A stretch of DNA of 13,193 bases from Bacillota bacterium (GCA_012727415.1 JAAYHI010000187.1:1-13193); one strand, 5' to 3'. Shown: positions 1 through 6,703, counted from the stretch's first letter. Translations and numbers: made by a program. The notes: a model not told the origin generated them from the letters alone.

Positions 1-397
1 GGTGCTAACCCCTGCCTTAGAACTTGCGGGCTACAGTGTAGAGTACAAGAAAATCAAAATAGAAACGGCGGAAATGGCAGTGAAATACCAATTCCTTTCC
101 TCCCCAACGATTCGGGTCAATGGCCAGGACATTTTTCAATCCGTTGTTGAAAACGATTGCGGCTGTTGCAGTGAAATCTGCGACACTGATGTAGAATGCC
201 GTGTCTTTGAGTATAAGGGAAAGAACTATGAGATTCCGCCTAAGGAAGCTCTGGCAGCAGGTATTCTTCAGCTAGTATTTGGCCTATCAGGCAGAGGAGG
301 GCATAGCGACAGCTACGAGTTACCCGCAAACCTGAAACGTTTCTTCGCTGGCAAGGAAACCAGGGCCGGGTGTTCCTGCCAGGGCAATTGCTGCTAA
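1..397 (+). CDS. DUF2703 domain protein, 5'-truncated by window edge
   Basis: The reading frame is open from the first bases to TAA at 395-397, giving about 131 visible residues. The visible part has a thioredoxin-like core (the cis-Pro type motif SSPTIRVNG near residues 33-41), a cysteine cluster (C53, C55, C56, C60, C66) followed by a CRVFEYKGKNYEIP stretch, and a Cys-rich tail ending CSCQGNCC. The CRxxEYxGKxYExIP pattern is what I know of the DUF2703 family, whose members usually have another 40 or so residues with an N-terminal Cys pair. That part would lie upstream of the window, so the GTG at base 2 is probably internal. A thioredoxin-like gene follows after 35 nt in the same direction, so the two are probably co-transcribed. 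DUF2703 proteins often occur in arsenic or metal-thiol clusters. Function is unknown; binding of thiophilic metal or metalloid is inferred from the cysteines. Confidence 0.85.
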   Translation, partial: VLTPALELAGYSVEYKKIKIETAEMAVKYQFLSSPTIRVNGQDIFQSVVENDCGCCSEICDTDVECRVFEYKGKNYEIPPKEALAAGILQLVFGLSGRGGHSDSYELPANLKRFFAGKETRAGCSCQGNCC

Positions 398-432
398 TAT
401 CCATACAGATCACAAGATAAGGAGAGAAAGGT

Positions 433-756
433 ATGGCTTTGTTCGGTAAGAAAAAAACAACCTCCTGTTGTTGCGGAGACTGCTGTGAGACTGAAAAACA
501 GGAGGTTTGTGGCGCAAGGGTTAAGGTGCTTGGAGGCGGCTGTGCTAAATGCCTTCAGTTGGAGGCGAACGCAAAAGCAGCTCTGGAGCAGTTGGGCATG
601 GACACTGCAATCGAGCATGTGACGGATTTTGCTGAGATCGCTGCCTTTGGAGTGATTACCACTCCTGGCTTGGTTGTTGACGGAAAAGTTGTAGCCTATG
701 GTAAAGTCTTGAAAGTTGAAGAGATAATAAAAATCCTGCAGGAAGAAAAGGAATAA
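433..756 (+). CDS. Small redox-active thioredoxin-like protein with Cys-rich N-terminus
   Basis: A 107-residue cytosolic protein with no signal peptide or membrane segment. Residues 29-106 match the short thioredoxin-like family often named redox-active disulfide protein 2: beta strand VKVLGGG, active site CAKC at 37-40, and cis-proline in TTPGL (P78) before VVDGKVV. Unusually, the first 26 residues carry six more cysteines (C12-C14, C17, C18 and C26, in SCCCGDCC and EVCG), which suggests metal or metalloid binding added to the redox module. The start is well set: AAGGAGAG lies about 7-10 nt before ATG 433. It follows the DUF2703 gene in the same operon, and a GC-rich hairpin comes 6 nt after the stop. 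The likely role is thiol-disulfide reduction linked to a metal or arsenic response. The family call is firm and the substrate unknown. Confidence 0.88.
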   Translation: MALFGKKKTTSCCCGDCCETEKQEVCGARVKVLGGGCAKCLQLEANAKAALEQLGMDTAIEHVTDFAEIAAFGVITTPGLVVDGKVVAYGKVLKVEEIIKILQEEKE

Positions 757-761
757 GTAAT

Positions 762-789
762 GCGGCCTGGCGGTTTCCCGCCAGGCCGT
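762..789 (+). terminator. GC-rich hairpin ending the thioredoxin operon (repeat copy 1)
   Basis: A perfect 11-bp stem (763-773 with 778-788) and a TTTC loop lie 6 nt after the thioredoxin-like stop codon. The downstream tract is only TTGATATT, so it is a weak classical terminator. The same 28-bp sequence, with one base changed, recurs in the same orientation at 3886-3913. Confidence 0.6.
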
Positions 790-858
790 TGATATTAGTG
801 ATTATCCCAAAATCCTCAAAAATCCAGATTTTCATCTGGGCGCAAAAATAACAATACC

Positions 859-867
859 TGGTATAAT
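859..867 (+). promoter_or_regulatory. Candidate extended -10 promoter for the ABC operon
   Basis: The sequence is TG-G-TATAAT: a perfect -10 hexamer at 862-867 with the extended TGn element at 859-861. No convincing -35 is seen, which is common for extended -10 promoters. It lies in the only gap upstream of the ABC genes and would leave a leader of about 145 nt before the GTG at 1019. Confidence 0.4.
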
Positions 868-933
868 TAGAATATGATTTAATTTTAGCAAGGACCATCT
901 GGCTTTGTGTTATTAGGACAAAAGGTTTCCTAC

Positions 934-980
934 GGGCAGACTGCCCCCCTTAGGTCTTTCTGGAATGGACAAAGAAAGTC
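934..980 (+). other. Two stem-loops in the ABC operon leader
   Basis: GGGCA (934-938) pairs with TGCCC (942-946) around a 3-nt loop. A second stem pairs 954-961 with 973-980 (8 bp with one mismatch, 11-nt loop). Both lie between the candidate promoter and the ribosome binding site at 1006. No known riboswitch class is recognised. Whether they regulate anything is inference. Confidence 0.3.
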
Positions 981-996
981 GCAATAATTTCGCCAT

Positions 997-2994
997 TTGA
1001 TTATTGGAGGTGGAAAGCGTGTCCAATTTCAAGCTGGAACTTACCAAGATTCTATCTTTACTGAAGAAAAAAACAGTGGCACTGAAAAAATCCGGCTTAC
1101 GCAGCCCGTCAGGCGCATAAACATTCTTCTTGCCAAATTAGGAGCATCTCTTGTCTATATCTTTGCCTTTCTCATTGCTACTGCCCTGGTCTCGTATCTC
1201 CTGGCAGGACTACTGGGCGGCGGGTTTGGTTCCATACACTACCCGGTTGAGATTGATATTGGCTACATAAGTACCATTGGGCCTGTTGGAAAATACGTTG
1301 CCCTGGCAGGCCTCTTGTACTGCCTCTACTTGTTAGTTATTATTTCCTGCATAACCCTGCTTGCGGCAATAGTTAAGGAGACTTCAATTGTAGCTGTTCT
1401 GGGAATTTTCTTAATTACCATTGGCAGCAGGTGGCAAGCAAATGCCAGCCATTTCAATCCTTTCTCATTTCTGAACTTTCAACACTTCTTTACGAGTTCA
1501 TCCCAATGCATTACCGAAATATGGATTGCCTTTGGTATTGCTCTAGGCATCTCCTCCTTGCTAACCCTCCTGGCCCATTATGTCAGTACCACAACCTGGG
1601 GCCAAAATCTCTCCCTTTCTCCGAAAGAAAAAGAAGGCAATAAGGAACTGACAAAATATGAAAAGAAAAGGGCATTGCCATTACCTTATTTCAGGTTTGA
1701 AGTGCTGAAGATCATGAAAAGGAAGACGGTAGTAGTTCCCTTTATCCTGCTGCTTGTTTTTACAATGTTGTATGGATTTGAGCAATATAGTCAGTACGAA
1801 AGGTTTCGCGACTCCGAGCTGGCGATTTATAGAACTCAGGCTGAAAGTTATTGGGATTCAATAAACAGGCTTCAACGGGGTGTCGCTGAAGGTATTTTTA
1901 AGCCAGAGATGGTAGAAGAAACACTGGCCGATAATACTGACACGTATAATATGTATTTGTACGCTATTGAAGCCTTTGAAAGAAGAGATACCGCTAAGAT
2001 TGCGGAAGGGCAAAAGAGCATTTTCAAGTATGAGACATCGAATTGGGGAAACTTCTATCCTCCCGATACCATTTCCGTGTACTGTGCTACTCAGGACGAA
2101 ATAATTAAGCGACAGGTGCAGACAGTCCACACTAAATCTCCTCCACTTGGGGGGCTAATTTCTTCTCCCTTCGCTATGGAATCTGATTTGAAGCACATTA
2201 AAAGTTGGCATATCCGCAACTCCCAACCCTCAATTACCTATATATTTAACAGCCTGTTTAAGAACGGACTGGCCATAATCGCCCTGGCTATCTTTGCTGT
2301 TTCGCTGTCAGTGGGATTCAGCGACGAAACCCACGATACCCGCACCATCTGCTTGCTGAACACTCAACCCCTCCACCGAAAGAGAATCTACTTTGGCAAG
2401 CTCCTGGCCCAAAGCGCAGTATTTATAAGCATGATCCTCATTATCGCTGCAGTATTCTGTGCAGGCCTGGGAATTGCCGGCAGCCCCCTGGAGAAAAACT
2501 TCCCCGCCGTGCAATACCTCAACCAAGTAGATGGCAATTATTCCGGTGTGAAGCTGTGGAGGGCAAATTTAAGGGAATTCGAAGGCAAAGCCTTTTCGGC
2601 TTCATCATCTGGTTATTTTGTCGGTTTTACTTTCAGAGATATGCTTGTCGAGAACATCGAGATGGTTGCACTGCTCATCCTGTCCGGACTTGTCATGGTG
2701 GCCTTTGCCATGTTTGCTTCGCAAAAGATTCGCCACAAAATCGGGGTGAGCCTGGGGACGGTGCTGATCTTTGGTATGGGTTACCTTGCTTCCCGCTATG
2801 CATTAAGGGGAGCCGGGATAATCTTCCCCTTTATATGGCTGAACCAGCCCCTGGTGGCCACCGGCGAAGCCAGCATGATTTTCGATGTAAACATATTGAA
2901 CAGCCTAGTTGGTATTGCCATCCTGGCCCTTTGGCTGGCGGCCTTGGTGTTTGTTGGCTATAAAATGTTCAGCAAAACTGGGAGGTATCTGTGA
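997..2994 (+). CDS. ABC-2 type transporter permease, two fused halves, N-terminus disrupted
   Basis: The long frame gives up to 665 residues of integral membrane protein. The first half, from about residue 35 (LTQPVRRINILLAKL), has about four membrane segments up to residue 195. After a charged linker, a second half starts at about 228 with FRFEVLKIMKRK, then a membrane segment, an external loop of about 140 residues, and about five more segments. The two halves share the coupling region: LTQPVRRINILLAKL in the first, NTQPLHRKRIYFGKLL in the second. The first half lacks the expected opening two membrane segments. TTG 997 is an unlikely start because the Shine-Dalgarno site lies inside that reading. 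The stop TGA overlaps the ATG of the ATPase by one base, so the pair is one exporter. The substrate cannot be told. It may be non-functional, or made by frameshifting from GTG 1019. Confidence 0.75.
   Translation: MIIGGGKRVQFQAGTYQDSIFTEEKNSGTEKIRLTQPVRRINILLAKLGASLVYIFAFLIATALVSYLLAGLLGGGFGSIHYPVEIDIGYISTIGPVGKYVALAGLLYCLYLLVIISCITLLAAIVKETSIVAVLGIFLITIGSRWQANASHFNPFSFLNFQHFFTSSSQCITEIWIAFGIALGISSLLTLLAHYVSTTTWGQNLSLSPKEKEGNKELTKYEKKRALPLPYFRFEVLKIMKRKTVVVPFILLLVFTMLYGFEQYSQYERFRDSELAIYRTQAESYWDSINRLQRGVAEGIFKPEMVEETLADNTDTYNMYLYAIEAFERRDTAKIAEGQKSIFKYETSNWGNFYPPDTISVYCATQDEIIKRQVQTVHTKSPPLGGLISSPFAMESDLKHIKSWHIRNSQPSITYIFNSLFKNGLAIIALAIFAVSLSVGFSDETHDTRTICLLNTQPLHRKRIYFGKLLAQSAVFISMILIIAAVFCAGLGIAGSPLEKNFPAVQYLNQVDGNYSGVKLWRANLREFEGKAFSASSSGYFVGFTFRDMLVENIEMVALLILSGLVMVAFAMFASQKIRHKIGVSLGTVLIFGMGYLASRYALRGAGIIFPFIWLNQPLVATGEASMIFDVNILNSLVGIAILALWLAALVFVGYKMFSKTGRYL
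1006..1013 (+). promoter_or_regulatory. Strong ribosome binding site pointing to GTG at 1019
   Basis: GGAGGTGG with 8 nt between GGAGG and the GTG at 1019-1021. This start is not in the frame of the long permease reading frame, whose only upstream start codon (TTG 997) lies before this site. It is the main sign that the permease gene is frame-disrupted. Confidence 0.65.
1019..1120 (+). pseudogene. Out-of-frame N-terminus of the ABC permease
   Basis: From GTG 1019 the frame reads VSNFKLELTKILSLLKKK-TVAL and stops at TAA 1118-1120 after 33 codons. It begins like the cytoplasmic start of an ABC-2 permease, and it resembles the start of the second half of the same permease (FRFEVLKIMKRKTVVV, about residues 228-243 of the long frame). 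The long frame continues at -1 relative to this one, and A-runs of 7 (1067-1073) and 6 (1085-1090) lie in the overlap. The expected first membrane segment never appears in either frame. This fits an out-of-frame deletion, perhaps with homopolymer slippage. A sequencing error alone would not explain the missing segment. Confidence 0.6.
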
Positions 2995-3869
2995 TGTCAG
3001 TGTTATCGGTGAAAGACCTGTCTAAATCCTATGGCAAGCATAAGGTGCTGGATAATGTTTCCCTGGAAATAAGGCCTGGCGAGCTTGTGGCCCTGGTAGG
3101 TCCCAATGGCAGCGGCAAAACCACCTTTTTGAATTGCATTGCCAATGTCATCAATATTGACTCCGGCACAGTGGAGATACTGGGCAAGCCCCATACCGAT
3201 GTATCCATCTTCCACAAGTACTCCTACATGATAGACAATACCGTTCTCTACGGTTATCTGACTGGTTTGGATCATTTAAAATTTGTCTGTGAAACCCGCA
3301 AGCTGAGCAAAGATGCCGTCAGAAAAGCAGTGGAGACAATAGGTATCAAAAATTTCATTACGAAAAAAGTAAAAGAGTACTCCCTGGGGATGAAGCAGCA
3401 GCTTCTCCTGGCCATGGCCATTCTCAATGAACCGGATTTTTTGGTGTTGGACGAGCCCTTTAACGGCCTGGACCCCACCACCATCATCAAGGTCCGCAAG
3501 CTCCTGATGGAGCTAAGAGAGCAGGGGACCACAGTATTTCTTTCCTCCCATAACCTTGCAGAAGTAGACCAGATGACATCCCATATCGTCTTTGTAAAGG
3601 ACGGGAAATTCATTGTGGAAGATATCTCCAAGTACCAGGAAGATGTGTACTTCTTTAAGGTCAAGAATCCTGACAGCACAATCGGGCACTTGCAGGCAAT
3701 GGGCCAGTTAACAGTATACCGGGAGAACGGGGAGATAGCTGTTAAGACAGAAGGGGTTGGTCTAAACCCAGTCCTGGAAAGGATTCAGCAGATGGACGAG
3801 ATAGAGAGCATGAGAAAGGAAATTGTCGGCGCGGAAAAACGGTATGTCTCCCTGTATGGAGAGACATAG
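2994..3869 (+). CDS. ABC transporter ATP-binding protein
   Basis: A 291-residue cytosolic ATPase that would energise the adjacent permease. Residues 1-215 form the nucleotide-binding domain: Walker A GPNGSGKTT (36-44), signature YSLGMKQQ (129-136), Walker B FLVLDEP (149-155) with catalytic E154, D-loop GLD (158-160) and switch H186 in SSHN. At the Q-loop the sequence is SYMIDNTVLY, so the usual glutamine appears to be replaced (near D81), as happens in BcrA-like exporters. Residues about 216-291 form a C-terminal extension also typical of drug or bacteriocin exporter ATPases. ATG 2994 lies 8 nt after GGAGG (2981-2985) and overlaps the permease TGA; GTG 2991 is a closer alternative. All catalytic motifs are intact, unlike the permease 5' end. 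The exported compound is unknown. Confidence 0.93.
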   Translation: MSVLSVKDLSKSYGKHKVLDNVSLEIRPGELVALVGPNGSGKTTFLNCIANVINIDSGTVEILGKPHTDVSIFHKYSYMIDNTVLYGYLTGLDHLKFVCETRKLSKDAVRKAVETIGIKNFITKKVKEYSLGMKQQLLLAMAILNEPDFLVLDEPFNGLDPTTIIKVRKLLMELREQGTTVFLSSHNLAEVDQMTSHIVFVKDGKFIVEDISKYQEDVYFFKVKNPDSTIGHLQAMGQLTVYRENGEIAVKTEGVGLNPVLERIQQMDEIESMRKEIVGAEKRYVSLYGET

Positions 3870-3885
3870 GAATATTAATATTAAA

Positions 3886-3913
3886 GCGGCCTAGCGGTTT
3901 CCCGCCAGGCCGT
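3886..3913. terminator. Hairpin between convergent genes (repeat copy 2)
   Basis: An 11-bp stem (3887-3897 with 3902-3912) and TTTC loop, with one A-C mismatch at 3893/3906. It sits between the ABC ATPase (plus) and the DUF1538 gene (minus). Read on the minus strand it is followed by TTTAATATTAATA, so it is the better terminator in that direction. It differs at one base from the 28-bp copy at 762-789. Confidence 0.6.
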
Positions 3914-3920
3914 CATAGCT

Positions 3921-5801
3921 TTATTCGGTTTCTGCTGGGGCAGGGTCAGGTTCGGACTCCATCTGCTTGGGCACGACAAATGTCTCCGCCATGGCCTCTG
4001 TGGGGGAGATGAAGACCTTGATCTTGCCATCTCCAGCCAGTTGCTCATTGGACAATAAGCTGTTGGCTATCGCCCCGCTGACCTGCTCCCTGGTGACAAA
4101 CAGGACTATTTCCTTTTCAGGCTGCAGCTCAATATTGATAATCGGCAGCTTGACCTTCTGATGCTCATCGGTGCCCCTGCCCCGCAGGATTGTGGCGCCG
4201 CTGGCACCAGCTTCTCTGGCCACCTCAATGGCCTTTTCTGCAAATCCCCTGTCGACAACAGCTATAATGCACTTGTGCAGCATATCTCTCTCTTCCAGCA
4301 GATGTGAGGTAGGTACCTTTTCCTTCTTCTCGAGCTCAGGATACTCGACCTTCTTATGTCTGAATATGGTTCCCAGGAGGTTTATGGACAGGACAGGTGC
4401 CGTTGCAATCATGGCAATGACGCCGAAGCCGTCCACCAGGACATTGGCGGTAGGAATCACTGCTGCGGCTCCCTGGGCAAAGGCGAGGACAAAGGTCGCC
4501 GCCATGGGACCTGAGGCCACCCCGCCGGCGTCATAGGCTATCCCCACAAAAACAGGGTCAGACCTTAAGGAGAGCAGGATGGCGATGACGAAGCCTGGAA
4601 TGACAAAGTACCACAGCTTTACTGCCGGGACGACGATCCTCACCATGGACAGGGCAATTGCTGTGCCGACTGCAATGGACAGGGTCATCCGGATTAGCTT
4701 AACAGGAATGTGGCCGCTGGTGACTTCTTCAATCTGCTGCCCCAGGACATGGACTGCTGGCTCCACCAGGACGACGATGAGGCCCATCATGAAGGCGATG
4801 CCAATCAACAGCCAGGGGCTCATAGCAGCAAGTTCCATGCCGATAATCCGTCCCATGTCCATAAACCCTGAGTTTACTGCAGTGAGGAAGAGGGTCAGCC
4901 CCAGCAGGGTGAAGGACAATCCCTTTAGCACTTGCACCATTTCGTCCTTGGCCAGCTTGAATTTCGCAAAGTTAAATATGAAGAACAAAATCGCTATCGG
5001 GGCCAAGGCCACTATTGATTCCAGGAAGATAGCGGGGAGGGCAGAGAGTATCGGGCCCAGCACTCCCTGGGCAGGGGCCCATGCTTCTGCTGTTCCTTGA
5101 ATATGCTTCTGGCCGGATATGATGGACATCAACATCACTGCCAGGATGGGGCCGGCACTCATGATGCCGACGAGGCCGAAGGAGTTTTCTTCGGATTTCC
5201 TGCCCCCCTTGACGGTGGACAATCCCAGGGAGATGGCCAGGACAAAGGGAGTGGTGAGGGCGCCGGTAGTGGCACCGGAGGCGTCAAAGGAAATAGCGAA
5301 AAATTCTTCAGAAACAAATACCCCTAAGCCAATGATAATCGAATAGGTAATGGCCATGAAGATGTTTAACGGTCGGTCCCTGAGCAACCGGAATATACCC
5401 AGGGATATCATGATGCCTACGCCAAAAGATATTACATATACAATGAGGCTGGCACTCACGGTCCCTCCCGATGCCGCCTGAATTTGCTGCCCCAGGACAA
5501 GCAGATCCGGTTCGGCAACGGTAACCAAAAAGCCTAGGAGGAAGCTGAGGATGCCAATCTTATAGATGGATCTTGAAGTGGCGATTTCATGAGACATATG
5601 CTCGCCGATGGGGTTCATAGCCAAATCCACGCCCCATAAAAATACCGACAGGCCAATTAAGAGCATCACACTTCCGATAAGAAAGCGCACGATGACACTT
5701 GTATCTACATCCACTATGGTGAAGCAGAGAATCATTACCAAAATGACTACAGGCAGGAGGGTTTGGGCAACTTCTTTGAACTTTTCATAGACCAGGTTCA
5801 T
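3921..5801 (-). CDS. DUF1538 membrane protein, duplicated, with C-terminal PII-like domain
   Basis: A 626-residue membrane protein with two DUF1538 repeats. Each carries an EP-x(4)-LGQQI motif (EPDLLVLGQQI at 97-107; EPAVHVLGQQI at 347-357) and a later glycine-rich membrane motif (SFDASGATTG at 171-180; AYDAGGVASG at 422-431), both 250-251 residues apart. After a charged linker (481-507), residues 508-611 form a PII-like domain: KCIIAVVDRG, GASGATILRGRGT, and a C-loop-like GDGKIKVFIS. An acidic tail ends the protein. A DUF1538 pair from Halomonas (UmpA/UmpB) has been reported as a Na+(Li+,K+)/H+ antiporter, so cation/proton antiport is the best guess. Its ATG overlaps the stop of the tandem-PII gene (ATGA), showing a translationally coupled operon. 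Regulation by nucleotide or metabolite through PII domains is inferred. Confidence 0.88.
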   Translation of the reverse strand: MNLVYEKFKEVAQTLLPVVILVMILCFTIVDVDTSVIVRFLIGSVMLLIGLSVFLWGVDLAMNPIGEHMSHEIATSRSIYKIGILSFLLGFLVTVAEPDLLVLGQQIQAASGGTVSASLIVYVISFGVGIMISLGIFRLLRDRPLNIFMAITYSIIIGLGVFVSEEFFAISFDASGATTGALTTPFVLAISLGLSTVKGGRKSEENSFGLVGIMSAGPILAVMLMSIISGQKHIQGTAEAWAPAQGVLGPILSALPAIFLESIVALAPIAILFFIFNFAKFKLAKDEMVQVLKGLSFTLLGLTLFLTAVNSGFMDMGRIIGMELAAMSPWLLIGIAFMMGLIVVLVEPAVHVLGQQIEEVTSGHIPVKLIRMTLSIAVGTAIALSMVRIVVPAVKLWYFVIPGFVIAILLSLRSDPVFVGIAYDAGGVASGPMAATFVLAFAQGAAAVIPTANVLVDGFGVIAMIATAPVLSINLLGTIFRHKKVEYPELEKKEKVPTSHLLEERDMLHKCIIAVVDRGFAEKAIEVAREAGASGATILRGRGTDEHQKVKLPIINIELQPEKEIVLFVTREQVSGAIANSLLSNEQLAGDGKIKVFISPTEAMAETFVVPKQMESEPDPAPAETE

Positions 5802-6469
5802 AGCACCGCCCCCTTGCTCTCTTCAGCCCTGTTCTCGTAGAGGCCGGTGGTCTGAGTTACTGGCAGGGTAAAGAGAATGCCGTGGCCGGGTTTACCCAGT
5901 TCCAGATCGGTAAAAATCTTGTTCTGTATCGCTGCCACCTTTTCCTTAGCTGAGACCACCAGGAGGATTTCTTTTTGGGGCTCAATCACCAGGGGGAAAT
6001 AGAAATCCGTGGGAATGCCGGCTCCTCTCCCGTGGATCAGGGTACCTCCCCTGGCACCGGCAGCTCTTGCAGCTTTTATGCAGGCCTTGCCCCGACCCTT
6101 GTCGACAATGGTGATAATGCAGTAATGGGAAGGGTTAAGGTTGTCAAGGGCTTCCTCGTCCAATTTCCTGCCCGGCTGCCATTGTGTGAAGGGAATAGAA
6201 AAGGCAATGCCCTGGTTCCGCTTGGAAAGCATAAATTCTTTATTGAGCAGTGCATGCAATTGGCTGCATAAATCTCGTGATGAGGAGATCATGAGAATTT
6301 CCTTATGGGTCTCTGTAAGGCCAATGGCTTCCAGAAGCTTGGATTGAACAGTGCCTTCGCCCAAAAAAATAGTCCCGCTCGCTGCGCCGAGTTCCTGGGC
6401 CTTTTTCAGAATGGCGTTGGCCTTGCCTCGGTTTACGATTACAAATAGCAATGTGTCGATGTCAATCAC
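5798..6469 (-). CDS. Tandem PII-like (P-II family) signalling protein
   Basis: A 223-residue cytosolic protein made of two PII-like domains. Domain 1 (about 6-97) has LLFVIVNRG, GAASGTIFLGEGT, KEILMISS and GIAFSIPF. Domain 2 (about 115-206) has YCIITIVDKGRG, GARGGTLIHGRGAG, KEILLVVS and GHGILFTLPV. Ordinary PII proteins are about 112 residues and trimeric, so this is a duplication. The T-loop stretches are short, and the canonical GRQKG nucleotide/2-oxoglutarate segment is not seen, so the ligand is unknown. It is the first gene of a two-gene operon with the DUF1538-PII transporter and overlaps it by 4 nt. The start is GTG 6469, preceded by GGTGA (6478-6474); AAGGAG overlaps the GTG itself, so the exact start is uncertain by a few codons. 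Domain 1 is more diverged than domain 2. A role in gating the transporter is inferred. Confidence 0.87.
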   Translation of the reverse strand: MIDIDTLLFVIVNRGKANAILKKAQELGAASGTIFLGEGTVQSKLLEAIGLTETHKEILMISSSRDLCSQLHALLNKEFMLSKRNQGIAFSIPFTQWQPGRKLDEEALDNLNPSHYCIITIVDKGRGKACIKAARAAGARGGTLIHGRGAGIPTDFYFPLVIEPQKEILLVVSAKEKVAAIQNKIFTDLELGKPGHGILFTLPVTQTTGLYENRAEESKGAVL

Positions 6470-6703
6470 TCCTTCACCATAAGTGTTGGAAATCTCCTGA
6501 TACAGATATAAACGGCCTTGACGGGGCCGCTGGAACCGAAGAATTAGATACTGATGAAAACATGGAAAACTTCTTAATTCCTAATAATAATAGTAGCATA
6601 AACAGCCCTGGTCGGCAAGGAATCCAGAAGCCCGAAAGGGTTTCCCGGCCGGGTGTTGAAGATATAGGAGAAGGGAATCCGGACAACATAAAGAGGTGAT
6701 TGT
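6470..6703. other. Divergent intergenic region with small inverted repeats
   Basis: This 234-nt gap separates the minus-strand PII operon from the plus-strand macro gene and must hold both promoters. Visible structure: CGGCC (6513-6517) with GGCCG (6525-6529), a GAAA-loop hairpin with a 6-bp stem (6629-6644), and a perfect 10-bp palindrome CCCGGCCGGG (6644-6653) about 50 nt before the macro ATG. GAGGTGA (6693-6699) is the ribosome binding site of the macro gene. No convincing plus-strand promoter was found. Confidence 0.4.
6590..6618 (-). promoter_or_regulatory. Weak candidate promoter for the PII/DUF1538 operon
   Basis: On the minus strand, TTGCCG (6618-6613) and TACTAT (6595-6590) are 17 nt apart, each matching the consensus at four of six bases. 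The leader would be about 120 nt. This is suggestive only. Confidence 0.25.

Noticed and set aside
1..756. Calling the left-edge operon an arsenic resistance (ars) operon
   Set aside because: No ArsR, arsenite pump or arsenate reductase is in view; the link rests only on the usual company of DUF2703 and small thioredoxin genes.
997..1018. TTG 997 as the true permease start
   Set aside because: The GGAGGTGG site would lie inside the coding region and the encoded residues do not look like a permease N-terminus; the long frame is kept only as the visible open extent.
1061..1095. Programmed -1 frameshifting at the A-runs as the firm explanation
   Set aside because: The in-frame heptamers read G-AAA-AAA, not the classical A-AAA-AAG, and the missing membrane segments need a deletion anyway; kept only as an alternative.
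2556..2963. A 135-codon plus-strand frame overlapping the permease 3' half
   Set aside because: The permease frame there encodes continuous membrane segments and joins the ATPase properly; the alternative is Cys/His/Arg-rich noise.
4579..5100. A 173-codon plus-strand open frame inside the DUF1538 gene
   Set aside because: It is antisense to a well-supported membrane protein, has no domain-like pattern and is rich in Met, Thr and Pro as expected from reading hydrophobic codons backwards.
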